Assembly: GCF_009647655.1 (NCBI RefSeq)
Contig: NZ_WJFD01000003.1
Location: 62,001-126,000 of the forward strand
Length of the DNA: 64,000 bases
DNA from: Chitinophaga sp. SYP-B3965
GTDB taxonomy: Bacteria; Bacteroidota; Bacteroidia; Chitinophagales; Chitinophagaceae
Direction: 5' to 3'
How positions within the stretch are numbered: the first letter of the stretch is position 1; each line of letters opens with the position of its first letter. Below, piece after piece: positions 8,175 to 16,047 of this stretch. A program made the translations under genes and the position numbers. The notes below the pieces were generated by a model. That model worked only from the letters and a program-made list of their open reading frames with translations. It did no database searches and was not told the DNA's origin.

Positions 8175-8956
8175 TAGTTATTCAGTTTTATAAAACCTCC
8201 GTCAAGCGGATAATCGCAACCGGTGATAAAACCTGCTTCATCAGAGCAGAGGTATAAAGCGAGGTAACCCACTTCATCCGGTTTGGCCATACGGCCTATA
8301 GGTTGTGTCTTAGACAGCTTTTCAAACATTTCCGCTTCTTTGCCGGGATAGTTCTTGGCAATAAACCCATCTACGAAAGGCGTGTGTACACGGGCAGGGG
8401 AAATACTGTTCACACGGATCTTGTCTGCCAGGTAATCTTTGGCCACGGAGAGCGTCATGGTGTATACGGCGCCTTTGCTCATGGAGTAAGCAAACCTGTC
8501 AGGAATACCTACGCTGGAAGCAATAGAAGCGATATTGAGGATCACGCCGCCACCTTGCTTTTTCATCTGCTCTATTACCCCATACATGCAGTTGTAAGTA
8601 CCTTTTACATTCACGGAGAATACGCGGTCGAAATCCTGTTCGGCCGTAGATTCCAGTTTCCCTACGTGTGCAATACCGGCGCAGTTCACCAGGATATCCA
8701 GTTTACCGGATGTTTGGATGATCTTTTGCATCACGGCCACTACCGCGGCCTGATCTGCCACATTCACGGCATGCACAAATCCCTTGCCCCCAGCTGCACT
8801 GATCTCTTCCACGGTACCCTTTCCGGCATCTTCATTCAATTCCAGCACGTGAACAATAGCCCCATTGCCGGCAAAACAACGCGCAATTGCCTGTCCGATG
8901 CCACTACCGGCACCCGTTACAACAGCAATTTTCCCATCTAAACGGAACAAACTCAT
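8174..8956 (-). CDS. SDR oxidoreductase, probable 2-keto-3-deoxy-L-fuconate dehydrogenase
   Basis: A 260-residue classical SDR with TGAGSGIG (14-21), NCAG (91-94), the active-site YSMSK (Tyr157, Lys161) and a preceding NIASIASS. The SPARVHTPFVDGF and DYPLDGGF segments resemble SDRs from L-fucose and L-rhamnose oxidative clusters that oxidise the 2-keto-3-deoxy acid at C4. It is the first gene of the fucose operon, directly behind a promoter-like sequence. Either this or the SDR at 4605-5387 must be the fucose dehydrogenase; I assign this one to the later step because of the similarity and because its partner resembles L-fucose dehydrogenase more. Confidence 0.8.
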   Translation of the reverse strand: MSLFRLDGKIAVVTGAGSGIGQAIARCFAGNGAIVHVLELNEDAGKGTVEEISAAGGKGFVHAVNVADQAAVVAVMQKIIQTSGKLDILVNCAGIAHVGKLESTAEQDFDRVFSVNVKGTYNCMYGVIEQMKKQGGGVILNIASIASSVGIPDRFAYSMSKGAVYTMTLSVAKDYLADKIRVNSISPARVHTPFVDGFIAKNYPGKEAEMFEKLSKTQPIGRMAKPDEVGYLALYLCSDEAGFITGCDYPLDGGFIKLNN

Positions 8957-8977
8957 CTTTTACTTATTTTAAGGGTT

Positions 8978-9009
8978 CTAAAATACCGTAATTATAGGCG
9001 TTATTGCAA
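8978..9009 (-). promoter_or_regulatory. Possible promoter of the fucose operon
   Basis: Read on the minus strand, a TTG (9009-9007) is followed after 21 bases by TATTTTAG (8985-8978). This fits the Bacteroidota pattern of a -33 TTG and a -7 TAnnTTTG with one mismatch. It lies about 20 bases upstream of the first SDR start at 8956. Confidence 0.4.
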
Positions 9010-9071
9010 TCCTTTTTTACCCTCATTTTGTACTTTCTTGACTATTTTCATGTGTAAATAAACCCAATGTT

Positions 9072-9746
9072 GTGAAAAATATATACATCTTATACTTATT
9101 CCTACTACCATGGAAGCTCTCCGCCCAGGAAATCCCCCTGAATAAACACGGCCTGCCTGTTGTGAATTCCCTCCAATTATACAAAGAACTGGTGAAACAG
9201 AACGAGGACCTTCGCTTAATAAAGATCGATGATATAAAGCAGGATGTACGTTATGCTACTGCTAATAATTTTACGAAGGAGCAACTATACCCCTACCCTG
9301 TTGTTTATCTGCGGCGCCCTGCCTACCGGGCATTACAAGCTTTACAAATGGTACTGGAGCCTATGGGTGTGGGGCTTAAAATATTTGACGGGTACCGGCC
9401 CTACCGAATAACGGAGAAGATGTGGAAGGTGATGCCGGACGACCGTTATGCTGCTGATCCTAAAAAGGGATCCGGCCATAACCGGGGCATAGCGGTAGAC
9501 CTTACGCTCATTTATCTTAACACGGGCAAGGAATTCCCCATGGGCACGGATTACGATGATCTTTCTGAAAAAGCCCATCACGAATATGAGCAGTTAACGC
9601 CGGAAGAAAAAGAAAACCGGGTATTCCTGCGTACTTTAATGGAAGCACACGGGTTTGTAGCATTGGATACGGAATGGTGGCATTATTACCTGAAAGACCC
9701 GGAAAAATATCCTTTAATGGATATCTGGTTTGATGAGTTAAAGTAA
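9072..9746 (+). CDS. VanX-like D-alanyl-D-alanine dipeptidase (M15D)
   Basis: A 224-residue exported protein: the signal peptide runs to about KLSA-QE (residue 19). The M15D zinc-site motif SGHNRGIAVD (134-143, His136 and Asp143) and the EWWH motif (Glu201, His204) are intact, as is the transition-state arginine in DGYRP (Arg109). Such enzymes split D-Ala-D-Ala. Being exported, it probably recycles or trims peptidoglycan dipeptides in the periplasm rather than conferring vancomycin resistance; no vanH or vanA genes are nearby. The start codon is GTG at 9072; an ATG five bases earlier is out of frame and stops at once. The next gene follows after 30 bases. Confidence 0.9.
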   Translation: MKNIYILYLFLLPWKLSAQEIPLNKHGLPVVNSLQLYKELVKQNEDLRLIKIDDIKQDVRYATANNFTKEQLYPYPVVYLRRPAYRALQALQMVLEPMGVGLKIFDGYRPYRITEKMWKVMPDDRYAADPKKGSGHNRGIAVDLTLIYLNTGKEFPMGTDYDDLSEKAHHEYEQLTPEEKENRVFLRTLMEAHGFVALDTEWWHYYLKDPEKYPLMDIWFDELK

Positions 9747-9776
9747 TTTCATAGTTTAACAGCCTAATACACGTCT

Positions 9777-10619
9777 ATGCAAAGAATAAAACTACTGATG
9801 ACGATCTGCCTGGCACTGGTAACCGGGATAAGTACTGCACAGGAATCTCAAAAGGGATGGCAGCAGCTTTTTAACGGGAAAGACCTGAAAGACTGGGATA
9901 TCAAGATCTCCAAACATCAGCTGAATGATAACAACGGGAACACTTTCAGCGTGAAAGATGGTAAGCTCACTGTATCCTATGATGGGTACAAAGCTTTTGA
10001 TGAACAATATGGTCACATCTTTCACAAGAAAAAATTCTCTGCTTACCTGCTGGTGATGGAATACCGTTTTGTGGGAGAACAGGTGAATGGCGGGCCGGGA
10101 TGGGCTTACCGTAACAGTGGCGCGATGATCCATTCACAATCAGCGAAGAGCATGGGTGTGGACCAGGATTTCCCTATTTCCATCGAAGTACAATTGCTGG
10201 GTGGTAATGGCAAAGGAAAACGCTCTACGGCTAACCTTTGCACACCGGGTACCAACGTGGTGATGAAGGATCAACTGGTTACTGCGCATTGCATTAATTC
10301 CACTTCCAAAACATATGATATGGATGTATGGGTGAGAGCGGAAGTATTGGTGCTGGGAGATTCCATCGTTAAACATATTGTGGAAGGAGATACGGTGCTG
10401 ACCTATGAAAAACCACAGATCGGCGGCGGTAATGTTTCCAACTATGATCCGGCGCTGAAAAAGAATGGTCAGCTTTTATCTGAAGGATATATTGCGCTGC
10501 AGAGTGAAAGCCATCCTATTGAATACAGGAAGGTAGAGTTGTTTGATCTGGTGCCTTATATGAAGGACCCGAAGAAGCTGGGGGCGAAGTTGAAAGAATT
10601 GCAACAGCGGAAAAAATAA
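9777..10619 (+). CDS. DUF1080 protein (3-keto-disaccharide hydrolase family)
   Basis: A 280-residue secreted protein. Its signal peptide is cut near STA-QES (residue 22), and the mature part opens with the family hallmark GWQQLFNGKDLKDW, followed by a jelly-roll beta-sandwich with FHKKKFSAYLLVMEYRF, NSGAMIH and GYIALQSESHPIEYRKVEL. DUF1080 members act on 3-keto-glycosides made by Gfo/Idh/MocA oxidoreductases, eliminating or hydrolysing the glycosidic bond. A Tat-exported oxidoreductase of that type lies convergently at 11307-12650, which is compatible with such a pair. The exact substrate is not visible. Confidence 0.88.
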   Translation: MQRIKLLMTICLALVTGISTAQESQKGWQQLFNGKDLKDWDIKISKHQLNDNNGNTFSVKDGKLTVSYDGYKAFDEQYGHIFHKKKFSAYLLVMEYRFVGEQVNGGPGWAYRNSGAMIHSQSAKSMGVDQDFPISIEVQLLGGNGKGKRSTANLCTPGTNVVMKDQLVTAHCINSTSKTYDMDVWVRAEVLVLGDSIVKHIVEGDTVLTYEKPQIGGGNVSNYDPALKKNGQLLSEGYIALQSESHPIEYRKVELFDLVPYMKDPKKLGAKLKELQQRKK

Positions 10620-10660
10620 AAAAAAGGGCCGTATCAAAATTATGATGCGGCCCTTTTTTT
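10615..10660. terminator. Bidirectional terminator between convergent genes
   Basis: Arms 10626-10635 (gggccgtatc) and 10644-10653 (gatgcggccc) pair with one G-T wobble; an A-run lies on the left and seven T on the right. A further copy of one arm (gatacggcccc, near 10723-10733) could pair with the left arm instead, giving a second long-range hairpin. It separates the DUF1080 gene from the minus-strand lipoprotein gene. Confidence 0.8.
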
Positions 10661-10740
10661 ATTCGGGTACTTGATGGAGGCATGCCATCATTTATGCAAT
10701 TCTCCGGGCTATCTTTTATTTTTGATACGGCCCCTTTTTA

Positions 10741-11247
10741 TTATATCTTCTCGATAGACACTATTCGGATCCCCCGGAAACAATCATCCTGGCATCCATT
10801 TTCCACATAACCGCAAGAAGAGATCATACCACTGTTCTTTGCTTCGAAATACACCGTGACATCTTTTCTTTTCGGCAGCCACTGTGCTTTCGCCTCCTGG
10901 TAGATCTCGTCCAATGTTTGGGGAGTAAACGCATTCTGATGTGAGTTCAGGTTAGAGGCGTCTTCCTGCCATTCTTCCATGAGGGTGATCTGCCCTGTTC
11001 CACCATCCATGTTGCTGCGTTTAAAAGCGCGCCCCACAGGTTTCCCGGCTTGAACAGTAATGGAGGTTTCAGTCCTTGTTCCTGTCCAGCTTACGGTACT
11101 TACCGTATAACGGTAGTTATCACCGGAGGAAGTCCTGAAATTCGTCCAGGTTTTGTAACTCTTGTCAAAATCTTTTTCGTAAGCGGTGTCGCTTTTCTTA
11201 CATGCTGCAAAAAGCAGGAGCATTAACAGGTAAACATTGTACTTCAT
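10741..11247 (-). CDS. Small lipoprotein, DUF6174-like (tentative)
   Basis: This 168-residue lipoprotein has lipobox FAAC (Cys16) followed by KKSDT. The mature region has YKTWTNFRTSSGDNYRYTV, a beta-rich core, a TLDEIYQEAK helix and three cysteines near the C-terminus (in SSCGYVENGCQDDC), which could form disulfides. The pattern of a W..Y..Y strand, a helix beginning TLDEIY and a late beta hairpin recalls DUF6174 lipoproteins, but I am not certain. It lies between the DUF1080 gene and the Gfo/Idh/MocA gene and shares the strand of the latter (60 bases apart), so it may be co-transcribed with it. Function unknown. Confidence 0.8.
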   Translation of the reverse strand: MKYNVYLLMLLLFAACKKSDTAYEKDFDKSYKTWTNFRTSSGDNYRYTVSTVSWTGTRTETSITVQAGKPVGRAFKRSNMDGGTGQITLMEEWQEDASNLNSHQNAFTPQTLDEIYQEAKAQWLPKRKDVTVYFEAKNSGMISSCGYVENGCQDDCFRGIRIVSIEKI

Positions 11248-11306
11248 ATGGGAATTTTTCTCCCTGTTAAAACGTAAGATGTCCCTTTAATGTTACAGTC
11301 AACTGT

Positions 11307-12650
11307 TTACACCGTAGGTTCCCATCCTGGTTGATAATCCCGTTTCCAGAATTTCATGGCAGCGGGATCATTTTTTATATGGCCGTTGGAAGGGTCAATA
11401 TGCAGTGTATTGCCGGAGCGCAACGCAATATTACCTAACTGGCAGAGCAGCGTACTTTGATGACCACTGATGATATCTGAATTCAATGGCGTGCCTTTGC
11501 GGATACCGTCAAAAAAGTTTTGCAGGTGAATAGCATCCAGGTCTGCCGCAGGATTTGTTACATTGCGGGCATCTATCGTTTTATCGTTCTTCACTTCTTT
11601 CACAATCTTATTCTTCAGATCAAAGATCGTGTAGGCATTACCGCTATCTATCAGCAATGAACCGGTTTCTCCATAGAAAATAACGCCTACGGAACCACCT
11701 TCAATATATTTGCCATTACAGCTGCGGCCTTCCCAGACCATGCTGGTGTTATTAGCAAATTCGTGTGTGATCACTTGTGTATCCGGCGTTTCCCAGTCAT
11801 CTTTGTAACGGTAGCGGCCGCCGGAAGAAGTAACGCGGGTAGGGTAATCTACCTGTAAACCCCAACGCATCAGGTCTACCATGTGTGTTCCATTGTTTAA
11901 TGCTTCGCCGGTGCCCCAGTTCCAGAACCAATGCCAGTTATAATGGAGCAGGTTATCTTTAAAGGCACGGCGTGGTGCAGGGCCTTGCCAGAGATCGTAA
12001 TTCAACCAGGAAGGCACATCTATTTCTTTACCGATGCCAATGGATTCCCTGTTATTGGTGTACCAGCCTTTGGCAAAGTAGGCACGGCCAATTACGCCAT
12101 CCTGTACTGCTTTGATACCAGCTGCTACATTCGGCCAGGAACGGCGTTGGTTGCCCATCTGGATCACTGATCTGTATTTCTTCTGCACCTGCACCAGCAA
12201 TTCACCTTCATGGGGATTGTGGCTGCAGGGCTTTTCCAGGTATACATGTTTGCCAGCTTTGGCGGCTAATATAGCTGCAGGGGCATGCCAATGGTCCGGT
12301 GCGGCTATCACCAGTGCATCCATCTCTTTATTCTCCAGTGCCTTCCTGAAATCAGGAACAGCAGTAGGCGCTTTTTTCTGAATGGCTGTTACCTGCTGGA
12401 TACATTTCTCCGCAGCGCGGCTATCTACATCTGAAATGGAGAGTACTTCACAGTTCGGCTGGCGGGCATAATTGGTGGCCAGTGCCAGACCGCGGGCATT
12501 TACGCCCATCATGCCTACTTTTATACGTTCGTTTGCACCGATGATGCTGGCATAGCTTTTGGCGCTCATACCGGGCAGTATTCCGCCAATAGCCAATGCG
12601 GCGGACCCTTTCATAGCGTTTTTAAGGAACGCCCTGCGTGATTTTTCCAT
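11307..12650 (-). CDS. Tat-exported Gfo/Idh/MocA family oxidoreductase
   Basis: A 447-residue protein with a twin-arginine signal (SRRAFLK at residues 4-10, then a hydrophobic stretch with AALAIGGILPG). The Rossmann domain follows (KVGMMGVNARG), with the EKPCSHN segment carrying the conserved lysine and a C-terminal Gfo/Idh domain that contains WNWGTGEALNNGTHMVDLMRWGL. Such secreted oxidoreductases keep a tightly bound NAD(P). Several act on sugars at C3 and occur with DUF1080 partners like the one at 9777-10619. Substrate is not determined by the sequence. Confidence 0.9.
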   Translation of the reverse strand: MEKSRRAFLKNAMKGSAALAIGGILPGMSAKSYASIIGANERIKVGMMGVNARGLALATNYARQPNCEVLSISDVDSRAAEKCIQQVTAIQKKAPTAVPDFRKALENKEMDALVIAAPDHWHAPAAILAAKAGKHVYLEKPCSHNPHEGELLVQVQKKYRSVIQMGNQRRSWPNVAAGIKAVQDGVIGRAYFAKGWYTNNRESIGIGKEIDVPSWLNYDLWQGPAPRRAFKDNLLHYNWHWFWNWGTGEALNNGTHMVDLMRWGLQVDYPTRVTSSGGRYRYKDDWETPDTQVITHEFANNTSMVWEGRSCNGKYIEGGSVGVIFYGETGSLLIDSGNAYTIFDLKNKIVKEVKNDKTIDARNVTNPAADLDAIHLQNFFDGIRKGTPLNSDIISGHQSTLLCQLGNIALRSGNTLHIDPSNGHIKNDPAAMKFWKRDYQPGWEPTV

Positions 12651-12728
12651 TTTTTAACTGGATTTGGTTGTTATCCCTTTAAAGTAATACTATTTGTAAG
12701 AAAATGAAAGTGAAAAGTGCGCTTTTAA

Positions 12729-12783
12729 TACGGGATGGATACGGGATTGCTACGGGATTGGTATGCTTTTGCTACGGGATTAC
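12729..12783. repeat. 11-bp phased direct repeats
   Basis: The octamer TACGGGAT occurs at 12729, 12740, 12751 and 12773. The register at 12762 holds a decayed copy (TATGCTTTTGC), so five units sit at an exact 11-base spacing. The array lies between the divergent starts of the oxidoreductase (12650) and the small protein (12842). It may be a set of protein-binding iterons or a short minisatellite. Confidence 0.8.
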
Positions 12784-12841
12784 TCCCTTTTTATTGGGAT
12801 TTCCCAACTTTCTGCGTGGCAGATAAGGTTTAAATTTGGGT

Positions 12842-13369
12842 ATGGCCAGGCAAATAGGCATAAAAAAGATCACGGGCACTAAGGGCAATATCACCTTTTA
12901 CAAGATGAACGGGGAATACTATGCCAGGATGAAGAGTTCTTTAAAGGGTAAAAGAGTTAAAAAAGATCCTGCTTTCCGGCTTACGATGATGTATGCCGGC
13001 TGGCTGGCAAAGGCATCCAAAATTGCTGCTGTGGTGTATAGCTCTCTCCCTGAAGATGAACGGGAACATCAGCAATACCGTACCATGACGGGTATAGCGA
13101 TGAAGATGCTGAAAGCAGGATCAGCACCGGAAATGATAGTGGACCACCTGGTGAGTTTGTATACGTTTCATGTAACAGCGGAAGGGATATTAGCATGCCC
13201 TTCCGCCAGAAAAACTACTTCCCCTTACGGATATCCATCTCCTGCTGCATCTTATCCACCTGCTTCTTCAATTCAATTATATACAGCATCTGCTCTTCTA
13301 TCTTCTGCAACAGCAGCTTGTTCATTTCTCCCACATCAACGCCTTTCTCTTTCACTTCCGTTTCATTAG
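12842..13369 (+). CDS. Small conserved Bacteroidota protein, probably frameshifted at its end
   Basis: The first ~110 residues (MARQIGIKKITGTKGNITFYK, then NGEYYARMKSSLKGKRVKKDPAF and a helical YAGWLAKASKIAAVVYSSLPEDER region) resemble a family of small basic Bacteroidota proteins with an ARQKG..KGTIGDITFYK start, whose function is unknown. The remaining ~60 residues are Ser/Ala/Pro-rich, are encoded antisense to the next gene and look non-native. In the +1 frame a TAA stands at 13173-13175, directly before a hairpin. I infer a one-base shift that extends the protein by reading into the neighbour. ATG at 12842 is preferred to the TTG at 12836. A TAAATTTG box at 12831 lies just before the start. 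Confidence 0.55.
   Translation: MARQIGIKKITGTKGNITFYKMNGEYYARMKSSLKGKRVKKDPAFRLTMMYAGWLAKASKIAAVVYSSLPEDEREHQQYRTMTGIAMKMLKAGSAPEMIVDHLVSLYTFHVTAEGILACPSARKTTSPYGYPSPAASYPPASSIQLYTASALLSSATAACSFLPHQRLSLSLPFH
13178..13206. terminator. Hairpin between convergent genes
   Basis: Nine-base arms 13178-13186 (gcggaaggg) and 13198-13206 (cccttccgc) are fully complementary. The hairpin comes right after the +1-frame stop of the small gene and just before the end of the minus-strand gene at 13215. It lacks a proper T run, so its efficiency as a terminator is uncertain. Confidence 0.5.
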
Positions 13370-14414
13370 GGATGCCCGGCAGGTGTTTATGTTTTTGGAT
13401 GTACTGCTCCGTTTCGTAGATGGAGGGGAATTTGTAACCCGGTTCAAACACAAAATCGGACCAGCCGGTGAGGGTGACTTTTACTTTTTTTGCGAATACA
13501 TTTCCTTTCACGGCGAGTTTTGCATCTGGGTCGGGGTACAAGGTGCCGATGCCTACGTTTCCGCTTCCATCTATCACAATATCATCTCCGTAGTACCATT
13601 CAACTCCTGTGTTTAATTTATCAAAATGCCTCCGGGTGCCGATGATCATTTTCCCTGTAGCATGACCATTTGTAGTGTTGCCGGGTACAGTCATAACGCG
13701 GCCCTGGCCCCATGGATTATTACCGTCCATATCAGTAGGCAATACAAATTCCAGTGCAGCACCTGTACTCATATTACGTCCGGTCTGCGTTGCTTTGATG
13801 GCAACTCCCCCACCAAAAGTCTTATTATTTCCCATATTTATATTTTCCGCCAGCGCTACGACCGTCAAAGTGGAAGGTCCTCCTTCATTTTTAATAGTGG
13901 TTTGCCCCTGTAACACGATCTGATCGTTTGGGCTACTAAGTTCCTGTACATTACTTACCTGATCCCCTGGAACAAGGATAAGTGTTTCATTACGGGTATA
14001 CCCTGTAAAGGATAAATTAAACATAGTTGCTCCATAACCGATCTCAGCAGCCATGTACTTTTCTCCGTTATACGTAAGCAATACCAAACGGGCACTTTCA
14101 TTATACCCCACCAAAGTACCAAGATCTGCATTATAAGCAGAAGCGGTATTCACTTCCACCGTCCATTTACGGTTATACGACCCCGTAGTTCCACGGATAG
14201 CTGTTATCTTTCCCATCACAAAGTTGTCATTCATGGCTACGCCTGCATAGGATTTGTGCAGCAGTACATAATCCGGCCCCGCACCATCACGGGTTTGGCC
14301 TGCTATGCTTTTGTTTGCGTAATAATCTCTGCCATTGTTGAGCGAGTGAATTTCCTGTGCCTGGGCACCTGCTATGGTTAGCAACAATAGGATAATACCG
14401 GTTAACTTTTTCAT
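13215..14414 (-). CDS. Secreted protein with conserved coiled-coil tail (tail-fibre-like)
   Basis: A 399-residue exported protein (signal peptide to about AGAQAQ, residue 20). The N-terminal part is beta-rich. The C-terminal ~110 residues begin with GNVGIGTLYPDPDAKLAVKG and continue WSDFVFEPGYKFPS, HKHLPGIPNETEV, GEMNKLLLQKIEEQ and a final coiled coil rich in Lys/Gln. A second gene at 25955-27022 shares this tail. The tail resembles those that end phage-fibre-like or trimeric surface proteins of Bacteroidota and may drive trimerisation, but an enzymatic or autocleaving role cannot be shown. Followed by a good terminator site only after the leu operon side; function unknown. Confidence 0.8.
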   Translation of the reverse strand: MKKLTGIILLLLTIAGAQAQEIHSLNNGRDYYANKSIAGQTRDGAGPDYVLLHKSYAGVAMNDNFVMGKITAIRGTTGSYNRKWTVEVNTASAYNADLGTLVGYNESARLVLLTYNGEKYMAAEIGYGATMFNLSFTGYTRNETLILVPGDQVSNVQELSSPNDQIVLQGQTTIKNEGGPSTLTVVALAENINMGNNKTFGGGVAIKATQTGRNMSTGAALEFVLPTDMDGNNPWGQGRVMTVPGNTTNGHATGKMIIGTRRHFDKLNTGVEWYYGDDIVIDGSGNVGIGTLYPDPDAKLAVKGNVFAKKVKVTLTGWSDFVFEPGYKFPSIYETEQYIQKHKHLPGIPNETEVKEKGVDVGEMNKLLLQKIEEQMLYIIELKKQVDKMQQEMDIRKGK

Positions 14415-14447
14415 ATGTAAAAGGGACTTTTAGGATAGCAATATAAT

Positions 14448-14476
14448 AAAAAAACTGCCCCGGTTACCCGAAGCAG
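14448..14476 (-). terminator. Terminator of the leu operon
   Basis: On the minus strand the arms ctgcttcgg and ccggggcag (14476-14468 and 14463-14455) pair with two G-T wobbles around a GTAA loop and are followed by a run of seven T (14454-14448). It lies 33 bases after the leuA stop. Confidence 0.7.
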
Positions 14477-14508
14477 CTTAACTATTACATACATCGAAAA
14501 AACTCTTC

Positions 14509-16014
14509 CTAGAATATCTTGTTCAGTGCATCTACATAAGCATGTACACTGGCATTTACAATGTCTGTTGAATAGCCAAATCCATAATAGGATTTGCCAT
14601 TGTGGTTCACGCGCATATTCACTTTACTTACATCTTCACTACCACCACGCATAGCCTGAATGCTGAATTCATCCAGTTCAATATCATCCTGTATGATGGT
14701 ATGAATGGCGTTGATCGTTGCATTCACAGGACCGTTGCCGGCTGCGCTGCCTTCTTTCTCTTCTCCGTTGATGCGCAGTTTCACAGTAGCCATCGGGCGT
14801 AAAGGATCACCGCATACTACCTGCAGCAGAATTACTTTGATCGCTTTATCATCATAGTTGCTATCCGCACCATCGCCCATGAGTGTGAGCAGATCGTGAT
14901 CTGTGATCTCTTTGCGGGTATCCGCCATTTCTAAGAAGCGGGAATACACATCATCAATATTGATCTTTTCCAGTTTGTAACCCAGTCTTTCCAGGTGATG
15001 TTTCAATGCATGGCGGCCACTGCGTGCAGTAAGGATGATGGAGTTGGATTGCAGTCCGATATCTTCCGGATCTAAGATCTCGTAGTTTTCACGGTGTTTC
15101 AGTACACCGTCCTGGTGAATACCGGAACTGTGTGCAAAGGCGTTCCTTCCTACAATTGCTTTGTTTGGTTGTACGGGCATGCGCATCATGTTAGATACCA
15201 GGTTGCTGAGATCGTAGATGCGTTTGCTGTTGATGCCTGTGGTGTAACCCAGTGCGTGATGGGTTTTCAGGATCATGGCCACTTCTTCAAGAGAAGTATT
15301 ACCGGCACGTTCACCAATACCATTGATGGTACATTCTACCTGGCGGGCGCCATTGAAAACACCGGCGATGGTGTTGGCAGTAGCGAGACCAAGATCGTTA
15401 TGGCAGTGTACGGAAATGATAGCTTTATCAATGTTGGATACGTGATCCATGAGGTATTTGATCTTGGCGCCATATTGTTCCGGCAGGCAGTATCCGTTGG
15501 TATCAGGGATATTCACTACGGTAGCTCCGGCAGCAATTACTGCTTCTATCATTTGAGCGAGGTAGGCATTATCTGCACGGCCGGCATCTTCTGCGTAGAA
15601 TTCTACATCATCAACAAACCTGCGGGAGTATTTTACTGCTTCCACAGCGCGTTCCAGGATGTTTTCCCTGGTGCTGTTGAATTTGTATTTGATGTGCATA
15701 TCTGAAGCGCCGATACCGGTGTGGATGCGTTTGCGTTTGGCGAATTTAAGCGCTGCTGCTGCTGCATCGATATCTGCTGTGTTGGCACGTGTGAGTGCAC
15801 AGATCACAGGTTCGGTCACTGCTTTAGAAATTTCGACGACGCTTTGGAAATCGCCGGGGCTGGAGATAGGAAAGCCTGCTTCTATCACATCCACTCCTAA
15901 CGCTTCCAGTTCTTTTGCTACAATGATCTTTTCCACGGTCGTCAACTGGCAACCCGGCACCTGTTCGCCATCGCGCAGGGTTGTATCAAAAACGTAAACA
16001 CGATTGTTATCCAT
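14509..16014 (-). CDS. leuA: 2-isopropylmalate synthase
   Basis: This 501-residue enzyme condenses acetyl-CoA and 2-ketoisovalerate to 2-isopropylmalate, the first committed step of leucine synthesis. DTTLRDGEQ (10-18) gives the metal-binding Asp and catalytic Arg; [10 protein letters not shown] carries the two His ligands; [12 protein letters not shown] is also conserved. A C-terminal regulatory domain with [11 protein letters not shown] and the closing [19 protein letters not shown] is present, so leucine feedback is likely. It is the last gene of leuCDBA, 33 bases after leuB, and a terminator follows. Confidence 0.96.
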   Translation of the reverse strand: MDNNRVYVFDTTLRDGEQVPGCQLTTVEKIIVAKELEALGVDVIEAGFPISSPGDFQSVVEISKAVTEPVICALTRANTADIDAAAAALKFAKRKRIHTGIGASDMHIKYKFNSTRENILERAVEAVKYSRRFVDDVEFYAEDAGRADNAYLAQMIEAVIAAGATVVNIPDTNGYCLPEQYGAKIKYLMDHVSNIDKAIISVHCHNDLGLATANTIAGVFNGARQVECTINGIGERAGNTSLEEVAMILKTHHALGYTTGINSKRIYDLSNLVSNMMRMPVQPNKAIVGRNAFAHSSGIHQDGVLKHRENYEILDPEDIGLQSNSIILTARSGRHALKHHLERLGYKLEKINIDDVYSRFLEMADTRKEITDHDLLTLMGDGADSNYDDKAIKVILLQVVCGDPLRPMATVKLRINGEEKEGSAAGNGPVNATINAIHTIIQDDIELDEFSIQAMRGGSEDVSKVNMRVNHNGKSYYGFGYSTDIVNASVHAYVDALNKIF

Positions 16015-16047
16015 GGTATTTTACTATTTCAAATGAGGTAAATAAAA

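Noticed and set aside
15094-15705. 203-codon plus-strand frame opposite leuA
   Set aside because: Antisense shadow of a well-supported gene; no motif or start site evidence.
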